From Acestrorhynchus altus (taxonomy: Eukaryota; Chordata; Actinopteri; Characiformes; Acestrorhynchidae), in assembly GCA_034509495.1 (NCBI GenBank), contig CM067524.1:16630498-16694497 (forward strand): a DNA stretch of 64,000 nt, given 5' to 3'. Positions 37,703 through 49,040 of the stretch are shown here, piece by piece; position 1 is the first letter of the stretch, and the number at the start of each line of letters is the position of its first letter. A model generated the notes under the pieces. The model had not been told where the DNA came from and searched no databases. It was given only the letters and a program-made list of their open reading frames with translations. The position numbers were made by a program, and so were the translations under genes.

Positions 37703-38716
37703 CTAAAATGCAAAGTAAGAAGGATTTTCTTAGGCTGTTCAGATTCAGTTACAGCAACTCAAAAACGCAGTGTGTTTTATGTTTTGCACGCTTTCTCGAA
37801 AGTCTAAAAGTTTAAAAACCACCCAGAGAGGAGTGCTCAGACAGAGGTTTTATCCAAATATTGCCTTTGGAAACGTCATGCTTCTTTAGGCCATCACAAG
37901 GTTCATTAAGATTTTAAAGGTCAGAAGCTGAAATGGGAAGAAGGCACACTCGGCCTCGCAACAAATATGCACTTTATAGATCCATTTATCCAATTTCTCT
38001 ACTGTTATTCTTTTCAGCATGGGTAACTTTATTTCTAATTTCTGTTTAAAGCACTCATTTTCTGTTTGCTCTGTGTGAGCCTTATGTGAACGGCACCTAT
38101 CTGTTTATGCTCAAATGGAAGGATGAAGTAATTGCATGCAATGTCAAGTTTAACATGCTGGAAATGTGGCTAAACAGGAAGTAACAATGTTGGGTATTGG
38201 CCACTGGAGCCCTGCAGAACTTAAGAGTCTAAACTAAACTCAAGTAGCCAATGCAGTAAACTATAAAAAAATAATAAAGAATAGTCTGTTAAATCAATTC
38301 CTCCATTTATATTCCACTTGTGTGTTTTAGAGAAGCATGTCTCTCATATACAAGTGCATCTCAAATTTGATCATTTAATTTAAAAATTAGAATGTCATGT
38401 ATTTTATATTCATTACATTTAAAGTGATACACTTCAAGCTTTTTTATTTTAAAGTTATGATAGTAGTAAACTATTCAAATTTGAAATAAAATTAGAACTA
38501 ATATTTGTAAGCATACAGGCCCACCGATCCAGTATGCTCACTGCCTCCTTCCAATAATCCTGTCTTGATTTGCCGCTCATAAGTAAAAAGACCTGCTTTG
38601 CTATTATTTTTAACATGGTGTGGAAAGCATTTCGAAATGGCCTGTTCAATAGTCTAAATACAATGAACTTTATTGCACACTGTATTTTCCTCATGTCTGT
38701 GTCGGAATTTCAACAT

Positions 38717-38720
<4 letters not shown>

Positions 38721-38788
<68 letters not shown>
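38721..38788. repeat. (CA)n microsatellite
   Basis: 68 bp of perfect CA. Confidence 0.95.
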
Positions 38789-38789
<1 letters not shown>

Positions 38790-39189
38790 TTATATGAATG
38801 TCTTTGTCCAAAAGAATGCCCACAGCTGTCAAAAACATCTTTGTTTTGAATTATTCTTTGATGACAAACATGAAAAATAACCACTTGTTTAACACAAAGA
38901 CTTTTGCAATTTTGGCGAAATTATGCTTTAAAGTAAATGACTTCTTCAAAAGAAATTCCTTCATTATGTATATCAAGTTCACAGCAGTTGTTCTTTTATC
39001 CAGCAGTAATATATTAAATATATTAGTAAAATCTTACATTTAAATTTATTTAAATTACATTTTTTATGTATGTTGGCATTTTACACGTTCCATGAATCAA
39101 AGAGGAAAAAAAGAGGAAAATAGTGCAGCTCTGAAATGTCCAAATGTTTTCAAAAGATTTACGAGTTTGATAGTTTTAGACAACTTTAG

Positions 39190-39400
39190 ATACACGTTTA
39201 TGGCACTAGCACTATGATCCAAGCATTGCAAGTTTGAATCCTGGGTAATGCTGGTTGCCATTGACTACCGGAGTCTGAGAGAGCAGCTTTGGCCATGCTC
39301 TCTCTGGATGATTAGATGGTACACCCAGTGCGATGCTAGCTGGCATAGGCATACCTTAACCCTTGTACTGGAGCTGAGGACTCAGTGCTCAGTGATATAT
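39190..39400 (+). mobile_element. tRNA-derived fish SINE, 3'-truncated copy
   Basis: A B-box-like AGTTTGAATCCTGG at about 39231 is followed by TGCTGGTTGCCATTGAC, GAGTCTGAGAGAGCAGC, GGCCATGCTCTCTCTGG and TAGATGGTACACCCAGTG, the same order as the copy at 11504-11880. The 3' part is lost. Confidence 0.65.
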
Positions 39401-39510
39401 GAGGAGTTCTATTTAACATGGTGTTACTGCTACTAAGTAGGTACATTTCATTTTATTCATGTCGAAATACAGAATAAATCACATCACTAACTCTCCATCT
39501 CTTGCACAAA

Positions 39511-39516
39511 CACACA

Positions 39517-39556
<40 letters not shown>

Positions 39557-39560
39557 AAGA

Positions 39561-39612
<52 letters not shown>
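39511..39612. repeat. Compound (CA)n/(GA)n microsatellite
   Basis: CA to about 39534, then about 78 bp of GA with two interruptions. The GA part is a long homopurine/homopyrimidine mirror repeat able to form triplex (H-) DNA. Confidence 0.95.
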
Positions 39613-39613
<1 letters not shown>

Positions 39614-40084
39614 GCTTCTCTCCTGTTCCATTTGCTCATCTGTTAAAATGTATATGGAGGTTGTGTTATTATTTACTGAGCTGTGCTGCAGTAATGTTAG
39701 CTTTCCTCATTAAAGTTTCTGTCTTCAATCTTTGTCACGTTCGATGCTAAAGCTCTCCCTGAATATTTTACACAGCAAAGGAAGAGATTCTAATTCAGCA
39801 ATCATCAAATTGCACTTTAATAAATTATATTATAATAAATAATTTAAAAAAAATCTATCTAGACATGCATTTTTTATTGATACCTGTAACTTTTTTGTTG
39901 AGCTTTGTTTCTTTGATTTTACATATAAATCTGTTTTTAAAAGCTACAGTCTTAAGAAGAAGGAACAATGTGAGTAATCACAAATAATCTCAGCAAATTG
40001 TGTGATTTTGTGTAATCATTTTTTCCATCCATTGACAGACCTAATATATACAGATGTGCAAATGTACACACAGCTTGTCCCTGT

Positions 40085-40255
40085 AAAGAAGTACTGCCAA
40101 CAGAATAGTACTATCTGGAACAAATAAACATGAAGCTGTTGGCACCATGCCTACTGCCAGGTGTGGGCTAAAGGGGTATAAAGCCACCCAGTGTTGAGCA
40201 ATGGCACAGTGGAACTGTGTTCCCTGGAATGATGATGCTCCATCCAATACTTTTT
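40085..40255 (+). mobile_element. Tc1-like transposase gene fragment
   Basis: CTGTTGGCACCATGCCTA, GTGTGGGCTAAAGGGGTATA, GCACAGTGGAACTGTGTTCC and TGGAATGATGATGCTCC resemble the central part of a fish Tc1 transposase gene as I recall it (just before the second catalytic aspartate). Reading frame is broken in several places. Confidence 0.4.
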
Positions 40256-40696
40256 TTTTAAGTTTTGCTATTGCATGAGAATTGTGCACATCCCTAGGAT
40301 AATGCCAACTGACTTTGGGCTGACCTTACTGTTTACAGAAGATTTACATAAATATATAATACTGCGCAACTGTTTGTAGACGATTCCTGCCAACACTGGA
40401 TTCTGACAGCCAAAGAGCTTTGTTGCTTACATGCAAAGCCTTAAGTAAATTCCTTGTTTAATTCATACATTTCAAGAATTATTTGGCTATAAATGTTATA
40501 TTGTGAGCAATTATTTAATTATAGTACACTTAAAGTTTCATGTTCTCCCAGAGTGTGCGCAGGTTTCCTTCCACATTCCAAAACAAGGATATCAGGTGAA
40601 CTAGCTACTCAATGTGAATGAGTGTATATGTAGGTGAATGTATGTCTGCATGCCCAAATATGGACCCCCCTCAGAAAGGTGTATATAAGTGTAACG

Positions 40697-40846
40697 TTCA
40701 TTCATTCATTCATTCATTCATTCATTCATTCATTCATTCATTCACTCATTCATTCACTCAGTCACTCAGTCAGTCAGTCAGTCAGTCAGTCAGTCAGTTA
40801 GTCATTCATTCACTCAGTCACTCACTCACTCAGTCAGTCAGTCATC
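40697..40846. repeat. Tetranucleotide mosaic (ATTC)n/(AGTC)n
   Basis: Twelve or so ATTC units to 40743, then interspersed CACT, then a run of CAGT units, then a second mixed block. The apparent reading frame of Ser/His/Gln repeats at 40618-40932 is a product of the array. Confidence 0.9.
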
Positions 40847-42124
40847 TTTTTCTTCTAACTAAAACAAAGGTAGCATCATTTGACTCATTGAGCAGAAATG
40901 TTCTGCTTTGTTCTTGTAAATGTTTGCAATGACTGCATCTTCTAAAGTTTAAGACACAATACTGATAGGCAGTGTATGACTGGGTTAGAACCAGGTATAT
41001 AAAGTAGTGCAGACATTCTTCTCAGCAGTGATGTCATCACCGTTCTACAGTACAGCACTGCACAATGGCCAGTTGACCATCTTTCCAAAAGGTCATAAGC
41101 ATTGACTGCTGCAGTTAATGTTCTCAGTGGTTGTTTCTCTCATAACCATGTCATCTGAGAACCTTTGGCTCAACTCTTTCAAATTGTGACCAAGGACCTG
41201 TTATTCACATCAAGTCTGTGTTTTACACTTTTACTGAGTGATATCTTCACAAGCTTCTGCTGGAGGAAGCTCTCCACACATAGTATGGGACTCATTATAA
41301 AACCATCTCATTCACCCTTTTTCCGCACAAGCCTTTTGGCTGGATTTGTTTGGGATTACAATCATAGTAACTAAGCCATGTCAACATTTCTCTTAAAATA
41401 AAATGTCAGACCTGAAGCAACAATCATAATGAAAATGTAAGATATGGGTTTTATAACAACTTCATGAAAAAGCCTGGGAAATTCCACAGTTTGGACATCA
41501 TATTTACCAACAGTGTAATGTAGTAACTTCAAAAGTCTAAATCTCTCTCTCACTTGCCTTAGAGTTTCCATATATGTGAATTGTGCTTAAGTGACATATT
41601 GAATCACTTTTGTAGGACTAAAAGTAAATAACTTACATTCTGTGTCGAATACAAACAGAAATGCAGAACCGAGATATTTTTAACACACGTCTGGACCTAG
41701 AAAATATTATCAAACAGGAAAATTTGAGTACAATATTTCTCCAGTATTTGAAAATGAAAACTGATACCACATATAGCTCTGGCTTCATACAGCATGACTG
41801 TGACTGAGTGCAGCCAAGGCTGGTACAATAGAAATTTTGTGTACCTTTATGTGGGCCTATCCAGAAATTGCCATCTAAACACACAGCAGGAGTTGGAAGA
41901 CTGACCAACTGAGTAAACATGGGCAACTCTATAGCTGCACTTCAAAAATCAGGAAAATTGGGCTATGCAGAAGACCAAGGAAACTAGACAAGGTTAAGAA
42001 AAAATAAAGGCCCAGAACTGCAACCTTCTATATGTAAGCAAGACTTTCCAAGCAACCACATAAACAAAATGAATACAGAATACAGAAACTAATTACAACA
42101 CCAACATACAGACCTGTCACAATA

Positions 42125-42232
42125 GACATAGACATAAGGGGGGTTTGGGGGGGGTCGCTTCCCGTTACCAATTACTCCACGGACCAGTACCGGTCCGCAG
42201 CCCGGGGTTGAGGACCACGGATTTAGGGTGTC
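42125..42232 (-). mobile_element. hAT-like transposon terminus
   Basis: On the minus strand: GTGGTCCTCAACCCCGGGCT, GCGGACCGGTACTGGTCCGT, GGAGTAATTGGTAACGGGAA, then a C-rich run. This closely resembles the well-known CAG(G)GGTCCCCAACC terminus with its ACCGGTACCGGTCC palindrome. Only the end is present. Confidence 0.55.
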
Positions 42233-43027
42233 TTAAAACATGCCAATTCTCCCATAATGCTGCTTTAATGGGCTCTCCTTGCTAAGTAAACACAAAGACA
42301 AATATCATAGTTAGCAAAATGATTGAGATCATGTCATTATATTGTGCAATAGGCCAATAAAGTGTTTATCATGTCAGGCCTACATAGAGTATATTGTTGC
42401 TGTCATCACACAAACATCACAAAGGTTATATGTTGAGGATTTTGATTAACATTAATGTGATATGATTTTACTAAGTAGTTTTATTCTACTTTGTTCTGCC
42501 CATTCTATATATAATGTTCACACAGTTAGGGGTTGGCATTTTCAAATGATTCAAAACAGAGGTTATGAGGTTTTCATTTGATAGTCACATTAAGATGTTG
42601 AATAGACAGTGCCAGGGCAGAGCTGGAGCCAGTGTGGAATATTGTGGAGCCAGTGTGGAGTCTTCAGGTTCCTTGCAGAGACATTTGAATACATACGTAT
42701 TTTTGCATGAGCACTGGTTAACATAGATTTGACTGAAGTCTGTGGCAGCAAACTGTGACAAACTAATATGTAGAAATCCACAACTCAAGTTCCACTGGCA
42801 TAATTTAATTGCCAGTGGTTAGCCACACAGCCCTGGGGAATTGTTGGGACAATGACCATTATCAGCACCTCAAAAGGCAAACACTGCAATTGTATCTACT
42901 TTCACAGCAAAACAATACATGACTAATTTGATTCATTCACTCAAACTCATAGTTTATTTTTATATGGTGTGGCAGGTTGTTGAGAAAACCACCAAACTAC
43001 ATTACAGTCTTTCAATATGCATTCATG

Positions 43028-43028
<1 letters not shown>

Positions 43029-43108
<80 letters not shown>
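43029..43108. repeat. (TA)n microsatellite with TTTA tail
   Basis: About 80 bp of perfect TA, the longest in the window, followed by TTTATTTATTTATTTA. Confidence 0.95.
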
Positions 43109-43111
<3 letters not shown>

Positions 43112-44212
43112 TTATTTATTTATATAAAAGCATTCAGTAGTGTGTTTAAGTAGTTGCTTTTGCCGACAAAACCAAAGAAAGTCATTAGTGAGTTGTTCTA
43201 TATGAACAACTAAGTGGTTCTTCTATGGCATCCCTCAAATAATTTTTAAAGACTCTTAATAAAAGTATAGGGTAAACTAGGGACTTTAGTTTTCTAACTC
43301 TGCTACAAGGACTACAGATCTCTAAATGACCCATGAATTCCTTATAGTAAGGAGGGGTTTTTAGAAACATTAACTGCAATCTATACCTATCACAAGACCA
43401 GATCAGAGATATATCTAGCTGCAGTATTACCTGAGGTGTGTGGGCTTGTTTACAGAGGTTATCTTAAGGACACCCGAAACTGGCGAAACAGTAAGCTTGT
43501 GAGGAGAGGAATCTAAATCCCAGAAGAATTTTGCTTGACCTTTCTATGCACTGTTGCTAATCCCTTAACCTTGGGTGACCCTCAGAAGGAGGCAAGACGG
43601 TGAGATTAATACCACTGATAGCTCAGTATACGCCTCAACTGGAATACACTAGTAATTTCTAGTTATCTGATTGAATGAGGTGGAAAATCCTTTAATATTT
43701 TTAAGAGATTTACAAAAAAGTAGTTGGAGCCTAGCTTTTACAAGACAAGTGCAACCCAAATTATTACTGGAATAGTAATAATTGTCAGTCGCTCTTATGG
43801 TATGTTCAGTGAAAGTGAGATAATATTTTGTCAAGTTACATAAAATCACAAATAATGGTCAAGTCACATGGATGTTTTTCTTCCACTCAAAATATGTGAA
43901 TTTCTTCAGGTACAACTTTCTCTCCAGTTTTTACTGTGCACTTTCATCCAGAGGTTTCATTCCATTGACAGTGGGAGGGGCATCCAGTTCATTCTCTCCC
44001 ACAACTATGCATTCACACAGCAATACCAAACAATCTGGATTTAATCAAAGCATACTCTCCTCTCTGGTTCAATCAAGCAATAGCCATAATCAACCAAGAC
44101 TTCAATCAATGATGTAGGATTTGATCCGCTTCATGGGGTACATACTGCCCCTATCCTCATATTTCACAGTTTACATTAGAGTTAAGTATCTGATACAGTA
44201 AAAGTAGATAAA

Positions 44213-44217
<5 letters not shown>

Positions 44218-44279
<62 letters not shown>
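44218..44279. repeat. (TA)n microsatellite
   Basis: About 62 bp of perfect TA. Confidence 0.95.
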
Positions 44280-44280
<1 letters not shown>

Positions 44281-44439
44281 CATTAATAATACCTCAGCTT
44301 AGTAAAAATGTTACCCTATCGATCTCCCTCTCATCAGAGCCATTCACAATTACAATGCAGCAGCATGACTGTTGTAATTGACTTCATATGTATTAACTTC
44401 ATTAAGTTAAATTAATTAACAAGCTTGTGTTTATGTAAT

Positions 44440-44560
44440 ACACAAATTGGCCATGCTCTCTCTGGGTGGATTGCACTGTAACCAAGCTGGACACCCCATG
44501 CTCAGAGTGCATGGGCTGCCCAGCAATGATGAGGGGGAATGGGGCCAAAAAATAACAAAC
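44440..44560 (+). mobile_element. tRNA-derived fish SINE, internally deleted copy
   Basis: AATTGGCCATGCTCTCTCTG followed by GGTGGATTG, then TGGGCTGCCCAGCAATGATG, then GGGGGAATGGGGCCAAAAAA. The first and last parts match the family at 11504-11880, with the middle missing. Confidence 0.55.
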
Positions 44561-46374
44561 AACAAAAACACTCAAAGTTGAAGATGAAAGGTGCAGAAGC
44601 AATCATTTACTAGCATGGGTGGGTCTTAGTCTAGCTAATGTTCATAAAGCATTGATTCTGCAGCAAGGAGAGTACAGCTGGTACAGATTGTACAGACAGT
44701 AATGGTGTACACTATAAATCACATTTAAAGCTTAAAAAAAAGCTTTAAAAATGCCAATTCAAACATACAAAAGCATTATTGCAGCTGTCCATGAATGGAT
44801 AGGAAGCAGTGAAGAGTGTAACTGAAAGCTGTACGTCTGTGTGTTTCATAGGTGTGTCTGACTGCTCATCCGGTAAATACATAGCTATGACTCAGTGTAA
44901 CCAGTGAACGCAAGGACCCTTTCACACACATAGCCACAGACACACACTTACACACTGTTAAAGACACACAGCAAATATTTTTTATGAATGACATCAATTC
45001 ACTTTCCTCCTACTATGTTTGGATCAGGAACTTCAGGAGCTTCCAGGAGACAGGCCCTTACTGAATAGTTTCTTTGTTTCTGCAATTAATAAGTGTATTG
45101 TTGTGGCAAAATGACTCTTTTATTCTCGTTTATTCTCCTTTTCTTGCCAACTGTGATTTGTGGACTACAGATTTGTGGGGCAATTTGCATGGGACAAGAC
45201 TTTTTAATTGAAGCTAGTAAACAGTCTTCTATAGTAATGGGAACAGTGTTTTGAAAAAGACACAGTAAATGGTATATAAGCACTAGAAACATGTCGTTTT
45301 CATTGATTGTTCATTAAAATAGTGTTCTTTTCATGAGTTCGGTACCCAAAGATCTTCTGAAGTTTATCTTAGCCCAAATTGAGTCCTGATTGTGTAATTA
45401 GTCATGTGACTGCACCTAATTAAAACCAAAGCTATGTGGTCTGGCATTTCTTGCTGGGTGTGTGTATCTACTGTCAGTCTCTGATGTTCCCCACAGCGTC
45501 TTACTTAAATTGATAAATTGTAAATGTGGAAGTACTTCTCAGTGGAGTGGAGGCTTAGCTCGGTGGGAGTGTGCGTCCTTGCTAATTTTTCAGTTAACCA
45601 GTGGACATTCCTGTGAGGACTTTCCCATCCAGTATCCATCATATCAGTTAAAAGTGAGCACAAGACTAAATTAGCTATATGCTGCTCATTCATAAAGAAC
45701 GCACCTCCTGTGTCGATAAAACTGTATGTGTCAGTCAATCAACAGACAACTTGAAACACTTTGTCACTTAAAAGCACATCCTTTTCACCCAGAAATCAGG
45801 AGCCTTAATCAAGGAAGCTGTGACAATGAGAAGACCTTTCATTGTCTTCAGAGATCAATGCACTTTTCCTTTGGATATTTGAACCTCACCCTGTGAGCTC
45901 TGCACAGTGTAATTATCTTCCCTACAAAACCCTCTGTGGCCCAAGTGTAGGCAGAGAACACTTGGTGCCGGTGAAGGTCAGTAATAAGCTGATCAATGGC
46001 CAAGCTGTTGCTTCAGTGGTTAAATTGGCTGAGATGAAATGCTGCACTATGTCTACCAAAACACTCTGCTTTATGTAGACTATTTGAGTGAGTTTTCCTC
46101 AATTCCATCACACCTCATCCAACTAATGAACTAAGTGACAAAAATCCCTTCACATGTTACAACAGGAAAACACTAAAAGAAGAAAGGCAGAGGCACTCCA
46201 GTACTGGAATTGAGAACCACTGAGCTAGAGATGCATAGATGTGGGCAAGAACATACACTGTTAAAAAATAAAAAAATGGTTTATCATAATGAAGAAAATA
46301 TTATAGGAATGGCATTGGATGCAAAACAGGCTGTAAATCTGTATAATGCACTTAACTTCACATAAAGAATGGGT

Positions 46375-46378
<4 letters not shown>

Positions 46379-46449
<71 letters not shown>
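46379..46449. repeat. (TA)n microsatellite
   Basis: About 71 bp of perfect TA. Apparent Tyr-Ile reading frames on both strands are artefacts. Confidence 0.95.
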
Positions 46450-46451
<2 letters not shown>

Positions 46452-48954
46452 TTAGCTGTAATCAGACTGATAAACTCCTGAGAGCTCATTATAAAAACCA
46501 TAGCCTGGCAATCATAATGAACTATTCTCACGGCAGCAAAATGAGCCAAGTTCAAAGGGAAAAAAAATCTGTAGTGTATGTGGGGAGCACGATTAGATGA
46601 CTGTCAAGGGATTTTGAAGGTAAAAATAGAAGGTGAAATAGAAGGTGAATCTAAAAGTTCCAGTGTTCATCTTCTTAAACTCAGATATGTTTTCTTGAAC
46701 ATTGACTAAATGTTGATTGGTTTGTGTTAGACTTACACTGAGTCTAATATTAAACATACAACCAGCTTTTAAATGAAAAACAATCCGAAACAAAAGAGAA
46801 ATATGAGAAAACTTACAAAACTGCTGAGACCTCTCTGTCTGGGTGAAGTCCTAACATTTGAATTTGTAAGGTTGACTGACAGCTTTCTACAACATCAACT
46901 GCCTTTGATGAACCATAAACATAACAAGTGGGGTGCAGTGGGGAGGAATGATTTACACTTGACAGAGTGGCAGACTTAACAAAGTAAGTGATGAAGGATG
47001 TATAGTTTTGCTAACAAACCAAATCAGAATTGTGATGGGTGAGAGAACTGCTTATGTGAGAACTACTCTAGAGCTCCAATTCTAGCTACAGATGAGAGAA
47101 ATGTGGTAAATTATATATAATGTATTGATATTTATAGAAAATTTATTGGTTACTGAGAATGTATATCTAAATAAATAAAATAAAAAATAAATAAAATACA
47201 AACATAACCCACTGCTCACTTCATAATCTAATTAAATTAATCTCAAATTAAATTGTATTGAGCCAAATTTGACATATGCATGGTCTCTACACTCTCAAAC
47301 AGCCCTCGTACCTGTTGATACAGAACAAAAATAAAATACTAAATTAATAAAAGTAACCTATTGCCCACTTCATGATGTAATTAAAAAAGTCAGTCAGTCA
47401 TAATAACTCTAGACATCTAAGGGACCAGATATGCCTCTGAGGTGTATATTACACTGTCTGACTGATTTACAAACACTGACAGATTGCAACACAAAATGCC
47501 TCTTGTTGTGTCTGGTCTTGCACTTACTCAGGACAAAGGAACTCATGAACTCTACTCTATTTTAGCAACAATACTCCCCTGGAGACCCAGCTGCTAACCT
47601 GTTACGTCTAAAATGACCAGACAGTTAGCTGGACAGATGGCCAAAAGCACATCAGAGTCTCAACTACTCAACTGGTAGCTGCCTCTCTGCTTTTTAGAAC
47701 AACAGCTGGTGACTATTCCACTATGCATTGCAAGTGTGAGCTGAGGAGTGTGTTTATAGGTGTATGGTGAGCCATATGCATTCATTTACCAGTCCATGCA
47801 GTCAGTTGTGTGGAAGGGCCCAATATGACCTCTTGACAATAATAACTTCAAACTTCTAAAGGCTAAATAGTTGTGTTAAGCATGTTAAATTCTGAAATTC
47901 TTGAAATCTAAGTGCTCAAATGTCTGAAAAGGTAAGATAACCAGCCAGAGGAACACTTGTTGGCGAACCTCTGGGCATTGATTATTACTGTCACTAACCA
48001 CTTGACATAGTATAGACCAGAAGCATCGAGGAATGCCAGTCAAATTGTGAATTCTTATCTGTGTTTGAAGTACAAGTGGCTCTGAAAGATCAGGTGGCCA
48101 TGTTGGCTGTGAGTTGTAATACTATATCTAAGCCTTAGCTTTGACATCTTGAAACTTTTGGCTGACCTTGTATGATCTCTTTAATCATATAGAGTTGTGT
48201 GAGGACATGCTAGACACTGGTTTAACGCTTGTGGTTACTAGTAAAGTGTCATGCCAAAAGAAAGATAATGCGAAAACAAATCAACCAAATATGTTTATGT
48301 AATTGCTTTCCAAAGAATTAAGCTGATGACTCAGATACGTTTTTTTTGGACCAGAAAGTAAAAAAGAGGAAAAAAATATTAAAGAACTAATTAAAGCTGA
48401 AAGCTTAAGTTAATCAGTGTTTCATCAGCTTATTGGCTTCTTCAGACAGCTAATTCTGGCCAAATTATGACAGGCCAAGTTTAGAATTATCTCAGTTGTT
48501 TATGCATTATAAAAAATGTACAGAAATTGTGAAATCTAATCCATTCAATATTTCTTGTTCACCTAAACAAGGGAAAAGCACTAGAACTAGGCCGTCGTGG
48601 GTACCTTTTTTGGCAATGTATTTTCCCACAAATAATTGTGACAGACAATAGTATTGGTCATTTTGCGACCATTTTACACTACTGATGTAACAGTAAACTA
48701 TTAAACTACAGTATTTTAATCATACAATTGCACCCTTTTAAAGAGCATTGCATTTTAAATTATTACAAATATTCAGACACTGGAATTGTAATATAAAAAA
48801 TTTAAATATCCTATATAAATAAAATTACGATTTTCATATACCGGCTCATTCACATGAATAGGCTCTCCTCACTATATGGGCGATATTAAGGTACACAAAA
48901 AATATTAAGGTAATAGGCATATAATGCACAATATCTGGATAGCCAAAAACAGAA

Positions 48955-49040
48955 GAAGAAGGCATCCTAATTTTTCACATTATATTTTTCACATTATATA
49001 TTGTATAACATATTTGTCCATATTGCCTAGCCCAAGAATT
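48955..49040 (+). repeat. Dispersed 200-bp repeat, short copy 3
   Basis: GGCATCCTAATTTTTCACAT, TATTGTATAACATATTTGTC, CATATTGCCTAGCCC parallel the right ends of 8445-8640 and 9650-9840. Confidence 0.5.
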
